From NCBI GenBank assembly GCA_029266635.1, contig JAQSWM010000001.1:372001-436000 (forward strand): a stretch of 64,000 bases of DNA, in the 5' to 3' direction. Shown here piece by piece: positions 1-8,807 of the stretch. The position numbers and the translations under genes are program-made. This stretch comes from Sphingobacteriaceae bacterium. GTDB lineage: Bacteria; Bacteroidota; Bacteroidia; Sphingobacteriales; Sphingobacteriaceae. A model generated the notes under the pieces. It saw only the letters and a list, made by a program, of their open reading frames with translations, was not told the origin of the DNA and searched no databases. The stretch's first letter is position 1; each line of letters starts with the position of its first letter.

Positions 1-1835
1 GCGTAGTCATCGCCATACAACGGCACAGCCAGCAAAGCTTCTCCAAGCATCCATTGATACCCGCGAACCCTTTCATTTTCCCGGTAATAAGTGGTTGTAT
101 CTGATGGGTAAGCCAGCGGCAGCGGTGTCATGGTATATGGGAAACCGGTAAGATGCGTTTTAACCGCCGCACTGTAAATGTAAGGGTGAAGCCTGTCGTG
201 CAGTTGGGCTGCGCTGCGGCACACATCAAGCACTTGTTTGTCTTTCAGGTTCCACGGGCCGTATCCAAAAGACATAGACGGATTTACCGCCGCATATTGT
301 GATTCCCTCATCAGGTATTTCCTTACGCGATCCTGTTGCGTTGCATATTTCTTATTGGTAAGGCCTGTGCCGCCGATAACATCGGGATACACATACGGAA
401 AACCGCTGTATGCAAAAGCCAGGCCGTTAACCGGACCGCGATCCTGATTCTCCGGAATGTTGAAATCATTATACCTGTGCAAATCCATTGGCGAACCCAC
501 ATAGCCATTTCTTCCCATCACGTACACTCCTCTGTTCATGAGGGCGGCGTTTACCGGATCTAATTTATCATCCTTAAAATCCCTGGTCTCATAACCATAC
601 AAGTCTTCTTTGAATCCGTCAACCCCGGCGGCTTCCCATTTCTTACAAAGGTCATCGTACCATCTTACTGCCTCCGGATTATCAGCATCCAGAAAATAGC
701 AATCAGTTTTCGGAAACCCAACTTTAAACAGGTAAGCCTGGCCATCCTTTTTAAGGAAATAACCTTTTTTCAGTCCTTCATCTGTGTAGAGGCCGTTGGG
801 GATAAAAGCGATCCGCAATCCTATTATAAACTTCAGGTTCTTCTTATGAAAGTAGTCAATGAACCCTTTCGGATCCGGGTACTTCACTGGATCCCACGCA
901 CCAAAACTTGTGGTCGTAAAGTGCTTCGGCTCATTGCTGGGCCAAAAACCCGATCCAACAACCATCCAGCTTAACGGAAAACCCTCTGCCAGGTAATGAT
1001 CCACATCCTGGGTAACAGTTTGATAATTGGTATTCCAGACCAGAGCGCCCCACGCCTCCCATCCTACTCCAAACCACGCATATTTCGGGAGATATACTTT
1101 GTAGCCCTCCTGGTTGCGCACACGCAGGTAATCCGCATAAATCTGTTTTACAGAGCCAATAAAATAGTACATCGCCGGCATTTCTGATCTATTGAAACTT
1201 CCCTGCACCAGCTCATCCTTATCTACCTTGACTATCTTTCTGTCTGGCTCCAGGTTTATACATGCCAGCCCTTGTTTCGGGAACACTACAAAGTTGCTGA
1301 CCAGCCTTGACTCTCTTGCCTGCACAGACTTGGCACCAAACTCTTTATCGAGAAATCCTGTTAGCTCGGCATCGTACGGCTCACGAAATCCTGCGTTGTC
1401 GGCAAGGCCGAAAGCCGGTGCTAACCCTTTGGTGCGGGCCACAATAGAGCCGCTGATGGGTTTGGCGTCAGCATAGCGGACTGACATTTTGAAGTAATTG
1501 TCAGACAAAGTAAAACGAACGGTCGCCCTAACGCCGATGTCATTTGTAACACTGAATTCAGCGCTTCCCGCATCCTGGCTCACCAATCGGGCATCGGCAA
1601 TGGCAGAATTCAGTAATAACAACCCGGAGCTTGCATGCGCCTGCAGAAGCGGGCTATTGTCGGGTTTTAAAATCGAATACCTGAATCCTTTTTTAAGTAT
1701 CTGGATGCTGTAAGATGGCTTCTTCAAAGTCCAGACGGATTCTGCCGCGTCTCTTGTATTTGAAACTGCATAGCCGGGCACAGCAAGCTGTATCGCCAGA
1801 TAAGTAAAGAGGATATAAGTTTTTATTCTTTTCAT
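1..1835 (-). CDS. Glycoside hydrolase family 31 alpha-glycosidase, secreted (C-terminus cut by window edge)
   Basis: Reading leftward from an ATG at 1835, the frame stays open to base 1, giving about 611 residues without a stop. It begins with a signal peptide (residues 1-23, MKRIKTYILFTYLAIQLAVP followed by GYA). The middle matches the GH31 TIM barrel: a WDPVKYPDPKGFIDYFHKK stretch, then DGFKEDLYG with Asp411 in the nucleophile position, and ENQDRGP with Asp465 in the acid/base position just before YSGFPYVYPDVIGG, the usual glycine-rich GH31 segment. Family knowledge: GH31 enzymes hydrolyse alpha-linked glucose, xylose, galactose or sulfoquinovose with retention. The exact specificity is not readable here. 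It is the last gene visible in the leftward PUL, 100 bases after the preceding gene, and probably acts in the periplasm. The remaining C-terminus lies outside the window. Confidence 0.9.
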   Translation of the reverse strand, partial: MKRIKTYILFTYLAIQLAVPGYAVSNTRDAAESVWTLKKPSYSIQILKKGFRYSILKPDNSPLLQAHASSGLLLLNSAIADARLVSQDAGSAEFSVTNDIGVRATVRFTLSDNYFKMSVRYADAKPISGSIVARTKGLAPAFGLADNAGFREPYDAELTGFLDKEFGAKSVQARESRLVSNFVVFPKQGLACINLEPDRKIVKVDKDELVQGSFNRSEMPAMYYFIGSVKQIYADYLRVRNQEGYKVYLPKYAWFGVGWEAWGALVWNTNYQTVTQDVDHYLAEGFPLSWMVVGSGFWPSNEPKHFTTTSFGAWDPVKYPDPKGFIDYFHKKNLKFIIGLRIAFIPNGLYTDEGLKKGYFLKKDGQAYLFKVGFPKTDCYFLDADNPEAVRWYDDLCKKWEAAGVDGFKEDLYGYETRDFKDDKLDPVNAALMNRGVYVMGRNGYVGSPMDLHRYNDFNIPENQDRGPVNGLAFAYSGFPYVYPDVIGGTGLTNKKYATQQDRVRKYLMRESQYAAVNPSMSFGYGPWNLKDKQVLDVCRSAAQLHDRLHPYIYSAAVKTHLTGFPYTMTPLPLAYPSDTTTYYRENERVRGYQWMLGEALLAVPLYGDDY

Positions 1836-1935
1836 CAACAGGTGATTTATTTAAATTCAGTTACAGTTAAAATTGAGGGTTTGGTTGTTTATTGATTTGC
1901 TTGATTATCAGAAATCAAATCCTACCCCTTCTTGC

Positions 1936-4761
1936 CTACCGTTCTAATTTGACGACTTGTATTTTTTCTATTCTTCTATCGGGAGTCTCCGCATCAATTG
2001 AAAATTCGAACGTTTTCTCATTATGATGAAGCGGTACAGATAGCTCAAACGGATAACTTGAATCGGTCACTTTTTTCCACTCCTTGTCGCCAGGCAACCG
2101 ATAGCTGAAAGTTGCCCCTTTTACTTTTTCAGTATTTCCTTCCAGCCATACATAAGCGCTGCTTACTTTGCCGTACGAGATAAGCGCTGACCGTATTTTG
2201 CCCACCTGGCTGTCAGCCATCCGGAAACTCTTATTGCCCGGACTGTTCTCCTCCAGCGTTTTTTGCTGGAACTGTGTCGTAATCGAGACATCGTCAATAA
2301 CTATCGCAGTAATTCCTTTCGGGCTGAGCTTTATCCTCACCTTCCCATTTTTGATTGTTACATTTTGTGCTTTCCCGTTATCGGTGCGGATAACTGCTGT
2401 ATTGGTGCCGCTCATATTAACCGGTACCAGATCCGGATTTAAGGTAATCTCGGCTTCCTGCGGCCGGTTGCTCTGGTTAGTAAAAGCCATATAGAACTTG
2501 TTGTTGCCAAAAGCAGTAAGATAATTTACCTGCTCGTTATCAACTTTCAGCACCTGTTTCGGCATCCACAACGTAACGTTTTTATCGCCATAAAAGCTGC
2601 CTTCCTTTTGTCCGTATACGTTGCTTTTCAGATAAGCGTAGCCTACAGCAAATTCCGGTTCGAAATTGATATTCTCTTTGGAGAGCACATAAGTATCTGA
2701 GATAAGATAGTCGAACAGCAAAGCGATCTGCGGCCAAACGTGATTGTAATAGAACTGGTTGTAAGAAACCTCGTGCTGATAACGCAACGGATAATCGGCC
2801 CGGGAATAGATCGTGTTAAACTCGCCATTGATGTCATATCCCGGGTAATTGGAATATCTTCCAACTACCGCCGCCCGTCCGGCAGCACGGAAAAAATCAT
2901 CGTTGGTATAGTACGCAAGCCTTAATAAATGTGCCGCCTGATTTGCCAGAAAAATTGCCGGGTTTGCGCCTGCCGTATAAGTAGATTCTGATGTTAATCC
3001 GATCTGGGATACACGCCATGCGGGCACCTCTTGCCTCGGACCAGGCATCGGCGGAATTTTTTCGCGAACAGCTTCAGTGCACAGGTATTTAGAAATGCCA
3101 TCTTTATTAACAACTAATGTACTATCCGGAATAACAGGATAAAACCATGTATGCTGCATGTATTGTTTGGCACCGGCAACCGCCGCATCCAGGTATCGCT
3201 TTTCCCTTGTATTTTCATACAGGCTGAGCATTTCCATCCAGAGCGGGGTGTAGTCTGTCCAGAACATAGCAGCCTGCTCTGTATTGGAATCAGAAAAATC
3301 TGTTTGCCTGGTGGTTATACGCCATTTAATATAATCGTCTGCTTTTTGCTTCGCACGCTCCAGGTAGGATTTATTTCCGCTCATCCGATATAATTCCAGG
3401 AGATTGGGCCAGTCATCGCCTTTGCTGTCTTTAACCAGATTAAGCTTACGGGTGGTATTTTTCAGGCTGTCGGCAAAGTACCTGAAGACAGGAGTTTTGC
3501 CTTTATAGTAAATATCATAAGCTGCAAGTTCTGAAACTTCAACAGCGGGGCCGGCTATCAGACTGGAAGTACCCTGTCGGGTGATGTTCTTGTCGACCGA
3601 AAACAGGTATTTCTGTCTGGAGATCAAATATTCTATGATCGGCAAAGCCCGCCTGGTATAGATCCCCTGGTTATCAGTGATCAACGCAACAGAAAGCGGA
3701 TGCAAGCCCGAAACATTTTTAACGGTGTTGGCTATATCTGTGGAGTAATCAAAACCCTTCATATCAGTGCTCCAGCGGCTGTACACATCATCCATCTGAA
3801 AATCGATGATATTTTCGATGGTCTGATTAAGATTGACATATACGTTTTCACGGTAGTCTTTGAACGAGAACATGTTCTTTGCCAGGCTGATATAGGCATC
3901 CGGCTGTGTACCCTGATAAGCAAACAGCCTTATCTTAAATGAATGGCTTGTTCCTTTGGCCAGCCGGGAGTTTGGGTTGCCCAGTACGGGCGAAAAAAGC
4001 ATTGGCTGTGCATTTCCCTGCTGATTGCGGAGTACTACGCCAAACAGTATCTTACCTGAAGGCTGGTCGGGCAGTTCGTATGGCAACACCCGCGGATCGG
4101 CCATTACGCCGTAGGTGACGCCCTTGCTTTCCACCATTGTTCCCGGTAATGCACAGATGACATCGTGCGTAGAAAAAAATGGCTTTTCTGGAAAACGCCT
4201 TTCCTGCCATACCGGCGGCTGCCAGATTCCATCTGCTTTCGCGGGATCGAGCTGCGGCATGCCTGTAAAGCCGAGCGTATACCAGCCATCGCCTCCTGAG
4301 ATAAACTCGTAGGAAATTACCGGCTCCGCAATATTATTTTCGAATCCGACACTCGCAGTCAGCTTTCCCTCGCCATTGGCTGGAAAAGCCATGTTAATCG
4401 AATTAGAAGAAACATTCAGAGAGGTAGCAGACCACACCCGAGGTTTGGCAGCTTCAAAGAAATTGGCTGTGCTTTCTGTGTTGCCTTCCAACTTCCATAG
4501 CGGCAGGCGCAACTTGTCATTCGTTTTAGGCGCATATTTCTTAGCTGTAGAAAATGTAAAACGCAGGCCGGGTTCTTCGGTGCGTTTCATAATTGTGAAC
4601 TGCGGAAGCAAAGTATATTGCCTTCCGCTTTGCTTATGTCTCAGTACAAGCGTTTTGTTGCTCCTGACTTCAATTTCATAGTTGCCATTTGAGATTTTAG
4701 ATTGAGCCGTAACGACGGTTGCAGATACACAAACAAGGATAAAACACAATAATTTACGCAT
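1936..4761 (-). CDS. Secreted protein with predicted alpha/alpha-toroid core, probable glycan-active enzyme (paralog A)
   Basis: 941 residues with a signal peptide (residues 1-19, ending VVTAQ). I do not recognise the family. The layout appears to be an N-terminal beta-rich part (about 20-300), a helical part (about 330-720) with repeated motifs such as LLELYRMSGNKSYLERAKQ and MLSLYENTREKRYLDAAV, which are typical of alpha/alpha-toroid carbohydrate enzymes, and C-terminal beta-rich modules. It is clearly a paralog of the protein at 8808-11654. Both carry PAWR-x-S-x-IGLT-x-ES, a GY-x-IN-x-E segment and a matching (F/Y)xxNH-containing helix. The start lies one base after the FAD oxidoreductase stop, so the two are probably co-translated. 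A hydrolase or lyase role on the PUL substrate is inference from fold style and context only. Confidence 0.75.
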   Translation of the reverse strand: MRKLLCFILVCVSATVVTAQSKISNGNYEIEVRSNKTLVLRHKQSGRQYTLLPQFTIMKRTEEPGLRFTFSTAKKYAPKTNDKLRLPLWKLEGNTESTANFFEAAKPRVWSATSLNVSSNSINMAFPANGEGKLTASVGFENNIAEPVISYEFISGGDGWYTLGFTGMPQLDPAKADGIWQPPVWQERRFPEKPFFSTHDVICALPGTMVESKGVTYGVMADPRVLPYELPDQPSGKILFGVVLRNQQGNAQPMLFSPVLGNPNSRLAKGTSHSFKIRLFAYQGTQPDAYISLAKNMFSFKDYRENVYVNLNQTIENIIDFQMDDVYSRWSTDMKGFDYSTDIANTVKNVSGLHPLSVALITDNQGIYTRRALPIIEYLISRQKYLFSVDKNITRQGTSSLIAGPAVEVSELAAYDIYYKGKTPVFRYFADSLKNTTRKLNLVKDSKGDDWPNLLELYRMSGNKSYLERAKQKADDYIKWRITTRQTDFSDSNTEQAAMFWTDYTPLWMEMLSLYENTREKRYLDAAVAGAKQYMQHTWFYPVIPDSTLVVNKDGISKYLCTEAVREKIPPMPGPRQEVPAWRVSQIGLTSESTYTAGANPAIFLANQAAHLLRLAYYTNDDFFRAAGRAAVVGRYSNYPGYDINGEFNTIYSRADYPLRYQHEVSYNQFYYNHVWPQIALLFDYLISDTYVLSKENINFEPEFAVGYAYLKSNVYGQKEGSFYGDKNVTLWMPKQVLKVDNEQVNYLTAFGNNKFYMAFTNQSNRPQEAEITLNPDLVPVNMSGTNTAVIRTDNGKAQNVTIKNGKVRIKLSPKGITAIVIDDVSITTQFQQKTLEENSPGNKSFRMADSQVGKIRSALISYGKVSSAYVWLEGNTEKVKGATFSYRLPGDKEWKKVTDSSYPFELSVPLHHNEKTFEFSIDAETPDRRIEKIQVVKLER

Positions 4762-4762
4762 G

Positions 4763-7039
4763 TTAGTTTGAATAACATCTCACTTCAAAGAGCGAAGACG
4801 GTGAGTTAGGATTCGAATTTTTAACAATTAGAGTCAAGGAATCGGTAACGAGGCTCTCGTCAATGCGGATTATTCCTTTGGCCTGGTGGTTATTTCTCAG
4901 GGCAGCTATTTCCTTGCCTTTCTGGCAAACCACCACTTCTGTGGCGCAGAAAGGCTGCACTGCGTCAGGCTGGCGCATCAGCACGTTTTCCATCGGGTGA
5001 TCGTAGTCGCAGTCGAAGCTAAATTCTATGCGCTTAATGGATACTTCTTTATCCCACCTGATCCTTACCTCAGGCTCCTCCTCGTCCAATCCCGCCACCC
5101 AGGCATTCGGCCCCGCCACGGGGCGCTGCAAACCGTTGCACAAATTAGCTGGTTTGAAAACACCCAGTCCCGGAGAAATCTTCATCGCGATATTCTGTCC
5201 TTCAGGCCTGCGCTGAGGGCACCAAAATTCAAACTCCTCCACCCCTATATCCTCGCCTGGCGACTGCTTTCCATAATTCGATACAGCGGGATTTGTTGCG
5301 TTGAACACTGACAAAACACCCGAAATACGCTTATCGCTGTATTCCAGTTCAACATCTTGGTTTTTCATGAAGCATACAAATGCATAGCAGTCCTCATCAA
5401 AATGGGTATCGAAGTTCAGAGTGAGGCCCTGCGTGCCTGTTGCCAGGGATATTTTTTTGGTGCCAAGTGTTACGTCGGGCGAGTGGTTAAACGGCTTGGA
5501 GCTTTTTCTGAGCTGAACTTCTATTTCGGTGTCTGCTAATGCTTTTACCCTTACTCTTAGTTCAGGCATCGGCCCTGCCGTTACCGGCAACATTTGAGCA
5601 GCAGAGTGGACAATTGGTTTCCATATTTCTGCAGAAGGGATTTCAGTAAGCACCAGCGAGGGTGCATCAATAGAAGCTGCTTTCTGAACAAGGTCTTCCT
5701 GATCCTTGAGCCGAAGCCCTGGCAAATGTTGCCCTGTTCTGAGCAGTTCCGTTTGAAGTTCCTGGATGTGGCGGCTGCCAACTACGCGGGGGCTTACCCC
5801 ATATTTCCTGCAAAGTGCCGCCGCTACTGCAACGGCCTGAGCTCCGTGCGCACAAGTTCCCATAACCCGGCTTGACCCAAAGGCAACGTGCGTGGCACTG
5901 ATAATACGGCCCGCGATAAAAAGGTTGTTGACGTTCCGGCTGTAATAACATCTGTAAGGAATTCCGTAAACGCCTTTGCTGTGCCACTGGCTGCAGCCGG
6001 GCTTCTCACTAAACACACCGTCGGCGGGATGTAAGTCGATGCTCCATCCACCAAAAGCCACCACATCTTTAAAATCCGTTTGCTCAATAATATCCTGTTG
6101 CTTCAGCATGTAATCGCCTTCAAAACGACGGCTTTCGCGTTTGCCGGGTATAGTGCCCACCCATTCAAGGCTCATGTTTTCAGCTTCGGGGAACTGGCCG
6201 GAATTCTTGATGTAGTTCCACACTCCGTAAACCACCTTCCAAAGTTCCCACTTGATGGTTTCTGTTTCGTGCACAGTGTCTAAACGGCCGCCGTACTCAA
6301 GCCACCAGAGGTTGCAGCCCTGATCTTTAACGGAAAATTTGCGGTACCGGGGGATCTTTGTGATGTCGGTGAGCGCAAAAGATGGCGGCACATATTTCAC
6401 CGGGCGGCCTGTATCCTTTGTATAGAAATAGATCGAGTGGCCCAGCAGCTCGCCATACTCTTCTGAAGGGGCAAACTTCTCGCCAAATTCGCTTTCAGCC
6501 TCCGCTCCCATCCTGAACGCGGCGCCCGCCAGGAAAGCTATAATTCCATCGCCCGACGAATCGCAAAACAACGGTGATTCAACCGAATAACTGGTACTGC
6601 TTTGGCTGCAAAACGCATGTACCGACTTTATATCACCGTCTTCCTTTTTGCTTATCTCGTAAACAGCGGTATTTAACAGCAGGGTAATATTTGGCTCTTC
6701 TACTACTTTTTCCAGCAAAATCGTATCGAAAATCAATGGGTTGCTTTCCTCGTTACGGAAGGCGTTCTCGGTTAGTATCTCATTTACCACCCCTCCTTCA
6801 CGTGCCCAGCGGTTGTTGTTCCCCATGTGGGATGTGGCGCCCAGCACCCAAAGCCGCACCTCGCTCGAAGAGTTTCCTCCCAAAACAGGCCGGTCCTGAA
6901 TCAACACCACTTTCAATCCCTGTCTTGCCGCTGTTATTGCACCGCATGTGCCCGCCAGTCCGCCGCCAACAATGGTTAAATCAGCCTTTAAATCCTTTTG
7001 TCTTGCCTGCCGCCGTTGCGCAGGCCCTTCATTAATCAT
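4763..7039 (-). CDS. FAD-dependent oxidoreductase (FAD_oxidored type) with C-terminal discoidin-like domain
   Basis: 758 residues. Residues 20-45 form a Rossmann dinucleotide fold with GGGLAG at 25-30, followed by RPVLGGNSSSEVRLW, the signature of the PF12831-type FAD oxidoreductases. Further conserved pieces are GDGIIAFLAGA, GTIPGKRESRR and AGRIISATHVAFGSSRVMGTC. The last 130 or so residues (SLVTDSLTLIVKNSNP and neighbours) look like an F5/8-type jelly roll. There is no signal peptide: the start MINEGPAQRRQARQKD is hydrophilic, so the enzyme is probably cytoplasmic, unlike most PUL neighbours. It would then act on sugar brought in by the symporter gene 32 bases upstream. These enzymes commonly sit in carbohydrate loci, but their reaction is poorly defined. 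Substrate not assignable. Confidence 0.85.
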   Translation of the reverse strand: MINEGPAQRRQARQKDLKADLTIVGGGLAGTCGAITAARQGLKVVLIQDRPVLGGNSSSEVRLWVLGATSHMGNNNRWAREGGVVNEILTENAFRNEESNPLIFDTILLEKVVEEPNITLLLNTAVYEISKKEDGDIKSVHAFCSQSSTSYSVESPLFCDSSGDGIIAFLAGAAFRMGAEAESEFGEKFAPSEEYGELLGHSIYFYTKDTGRPVKYVPPSFALTDITKIPRYRKFSVKDQGCNLWWLEYGGRLDTVHETETIKWELWKVVYGVWNYIKNSGQFPEAENMSLEWVGTIPGKRESRRFEGDYMLKQQDIIEQTDFKDVVAFGGWSIDLHPADGVFSEKPGCSQWHSKGVYGIPYRCYYSRNVNNLFIAGRIISATHVAFGSSRVMGTCAHGAQAVAVAAALCRKYGVSPRVVGSRHIQELQTELLRTGQHLPGLRLKDQEDLVQKAASIDAPSLVLTEIPSAEIWKPIVHSAAQMLPVTAGPMPELRVRVKALADTEIEVQLRKSSKPFNHSPDVTLGTKKISLATGTQGLTLNFDTHFDEDCYAFVCFMKNQDVELEYSDKRISGVLSVFNATNPAVSNYGKQSPGEDIGVEEFEFWCPQRRPEGQNIAMKISPGLGVFKPANLCNGLQRPVAGPNAWVAGLDEEEPEVRIRWDKEVSIKRIEFSFDCDYDHPMENVLMRQPDAVQPFCATEVVVCQKGKEIAALRNNHQAKGIIRIDESLVTDSLTLIVKNSNPNSPSSLFEVRCYSN

Positions 7040-7071
7040 TAGTATATGTTTTGTATGTCCACGATAGGAGC

Positions 7072-8787
7072 TTACTGCTCCATTGATAGTTTATTTATTT
7101 CTTTCTTTACTCTTTGCGAAGATATCCAGGGAATGAGAGCGATCAGCAGAATTCCTGCACCGGTGATAAATGTTACCTGCTGGCCTGTAGGAGTTATCCC
7201 ACTCAGAATGAAAAGCATGATTGCTGTAACAAGCAGCGAAAAAGCAATGATTTTTAGCCCGAACTGGTTCTGGCGCTTAACCTGAAGAACCTCCTCGGGA
7301 TCGGCAGTAAGTGCCGCCTTCTGATCCTTTCTGATCTTTGTAGCCTCCACATATTCAACGTAATCCTGCGAAGCTGAAATCCTGCTTATCTGATATAATT
7401 CATTGAGCAACAGCAACAGGACAGGCAATCCCATTCCAACAACCATCTCTGCTCCCCGGTCCAGCTTAAAACCGTTAATAGCAGGCAGAACCATTTTAAA
7501 GAACAGATTTACGAGCAAAGTGAATATGGTGATGCGGATGGTCACATATCCCGAAAGGCGTTTCGAAAACAGCGCCCAGACTGGCGGAGCTAACAAAGGG
7601 CCAGCGGTTACGGCGGCAACAGTCAGGACTACCGCAACCATTCCTCCCATGTAAGGCACAATTAATGCGATAATGATCATCAATATCCCTAATGCCCAGG
7701 AAGAAAGCCTGGCGACCCGCATTAGCTGCTTATCGGAAGCATCCGGGCGAATTACATTCTTGTAAATATCGTTTGTAAAAACTGCAGCTACTACGTTCAA
7801 AGTTGTATTCGCAGTGGCGGATGTAGAAAAATACATCCCGGTAAGCATCAAGCCCATTAATCCCGGTGGCAATACCATCTGGCAGATCTTAAGGTAGGCA
7901 TTTTCTGTATCAAGCCCCTGCAAAGAGGGGTCAATAACTTTATAGATCATCGGCGGCAGCATCCAGATTACCGGGCTGATCAGATACAATGCGGCAAAAA
8001 GATAGGCTACTTTACTGGCTGATTTCGGGCTGTCAACACTGGTATAACGCTGTACAAAAGTCCAGTTTCCGCCAATATAAAAGATGTGGTATCCGGCGAA
8101 AGCCAGCACAAACCAGAGTGTGAACTCTCCGTTCAGGCTGTTGAAAAAACCTTCCGGTGCATGATCAACAAAGGCGGATGCGCCTCCAACTTTATCGAGA
8201 GCCAGAGGCAGAATAATCAACACCGCCGCCGTTAGCACCACGAACTGTAAAATATCGGTAACCATAACGGCCCAAAGGCCTCCAGCTGCTGTATAGGCAA
8301 TCATAATCAGCCCTAAAACTATTGTAGTCTCCGGCAACGGGAAGCCGAGAGATGAACTCACTAATTTAGCTACCGGATACAAAACCGCTCCTTTGATGAA
8401 TAAGGAAACACCCATAAAGATGTAGATGTAGAGCTTTTGCACTTTGGCTCCAAGCCTTTCCTGGATGTATTCCGCTGCGGTCAGGTTGCCGGTCTTTTTC
8501 CACCTGGGGGCGATGAACAGGGCTGCGATGAGGGCGCCGAACGCCATTGTCCATTGGATGGTTACAGACACCCATCCGTATTTGTAAGCTACCGAGCCCC
8601 AGGCAACAAAAGTGCCGGCGGAGAAAAAACTCATAAACAACGACAAGCCACCAATAAACCAGGGCACCGCTTCGCCGCCGGCAAAGAAGGATTTCATGTT
8701 TACACCAGTACGTGAAAACAATAACCCAATGCCAAGGATAAAGGCTGAGAAGAAGAATATTACGATAAAATCTAAGGAGGAGGTCAT
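7072..8787 (-). CDS. Sodium/solute symporter (SSS family), probable sugar importer of the PUL
   Basis: 571 residues with about 13-14 hydrophobic segments. SSS family marks are visible: TAAEYIQERLGAK, the YTAAGGLWAVMVTDILQ block, and a long central run of helices ending in a charged loop near residues 470-510 before two last helices. Family knowledge: these inner-membrane carriers couple sodium or proton entry to uptake of sugars or organic acids. It lies between the second toroid-type protein (20 bases) and the FAD oxidoreductase (32 bases) in the same leftward transcript. The simplest reading is import of mono- or oligosaccharides released in the periplasm, replacing the MFS transporter found in many PULs. 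Confidence 0.9.
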   Translation of the reverse strand: MTSSLDFIVIFFFSAFILGIGLLFSRTGVNMKSFFAGGEAVPWFIGGLSLFMSFFSAGTFVAWGSVAYKYGWVSVTIQWTMAFGALIAALFIAPRWKKTGNLTAAEYIQERLGAKVQKLYIYIFMGVSLFIKGAVLYPVAKLVSSSLGFPLPETTIVLGLIMIAYTAAGGLWAVMVTDILQFVVLTAAVLIILPLALDKVGGASAFVDHAPEGFFNSLNGEFTLWFVLAFAGYHIFYIGGNWTFVQRYTSVDSPKSASKVAYLFAALYLISPVIWMLPPMIYKVIDPSLQGLDTENAYLKICQMVLPPGLMGLMLTGMYFSTSATANTTLNVVAAVFTNDIYKNVIRPDASDKQLMRVARLSSWALGILMIIIALIVPYMGGMVAVVLTVAAVTAGPLLAPPVWALFSKRLSGYVTIRITIFTLLVNLFFKMVLPAINGFKLDRGAEMVVGMGLPVLLLLLNELYQISRISASQDYVEYVEATKIRKDQKAALTADPEEVLQVKRQNQFGLKIIAFSLLVTAIMLFILSGITPTGQQVTFITGAGILLIALIPWISSQRVKKEINKLSMEQ

Positions 8788-8807
8788 TGGTTGATTGATG
8801 GTTTTAA

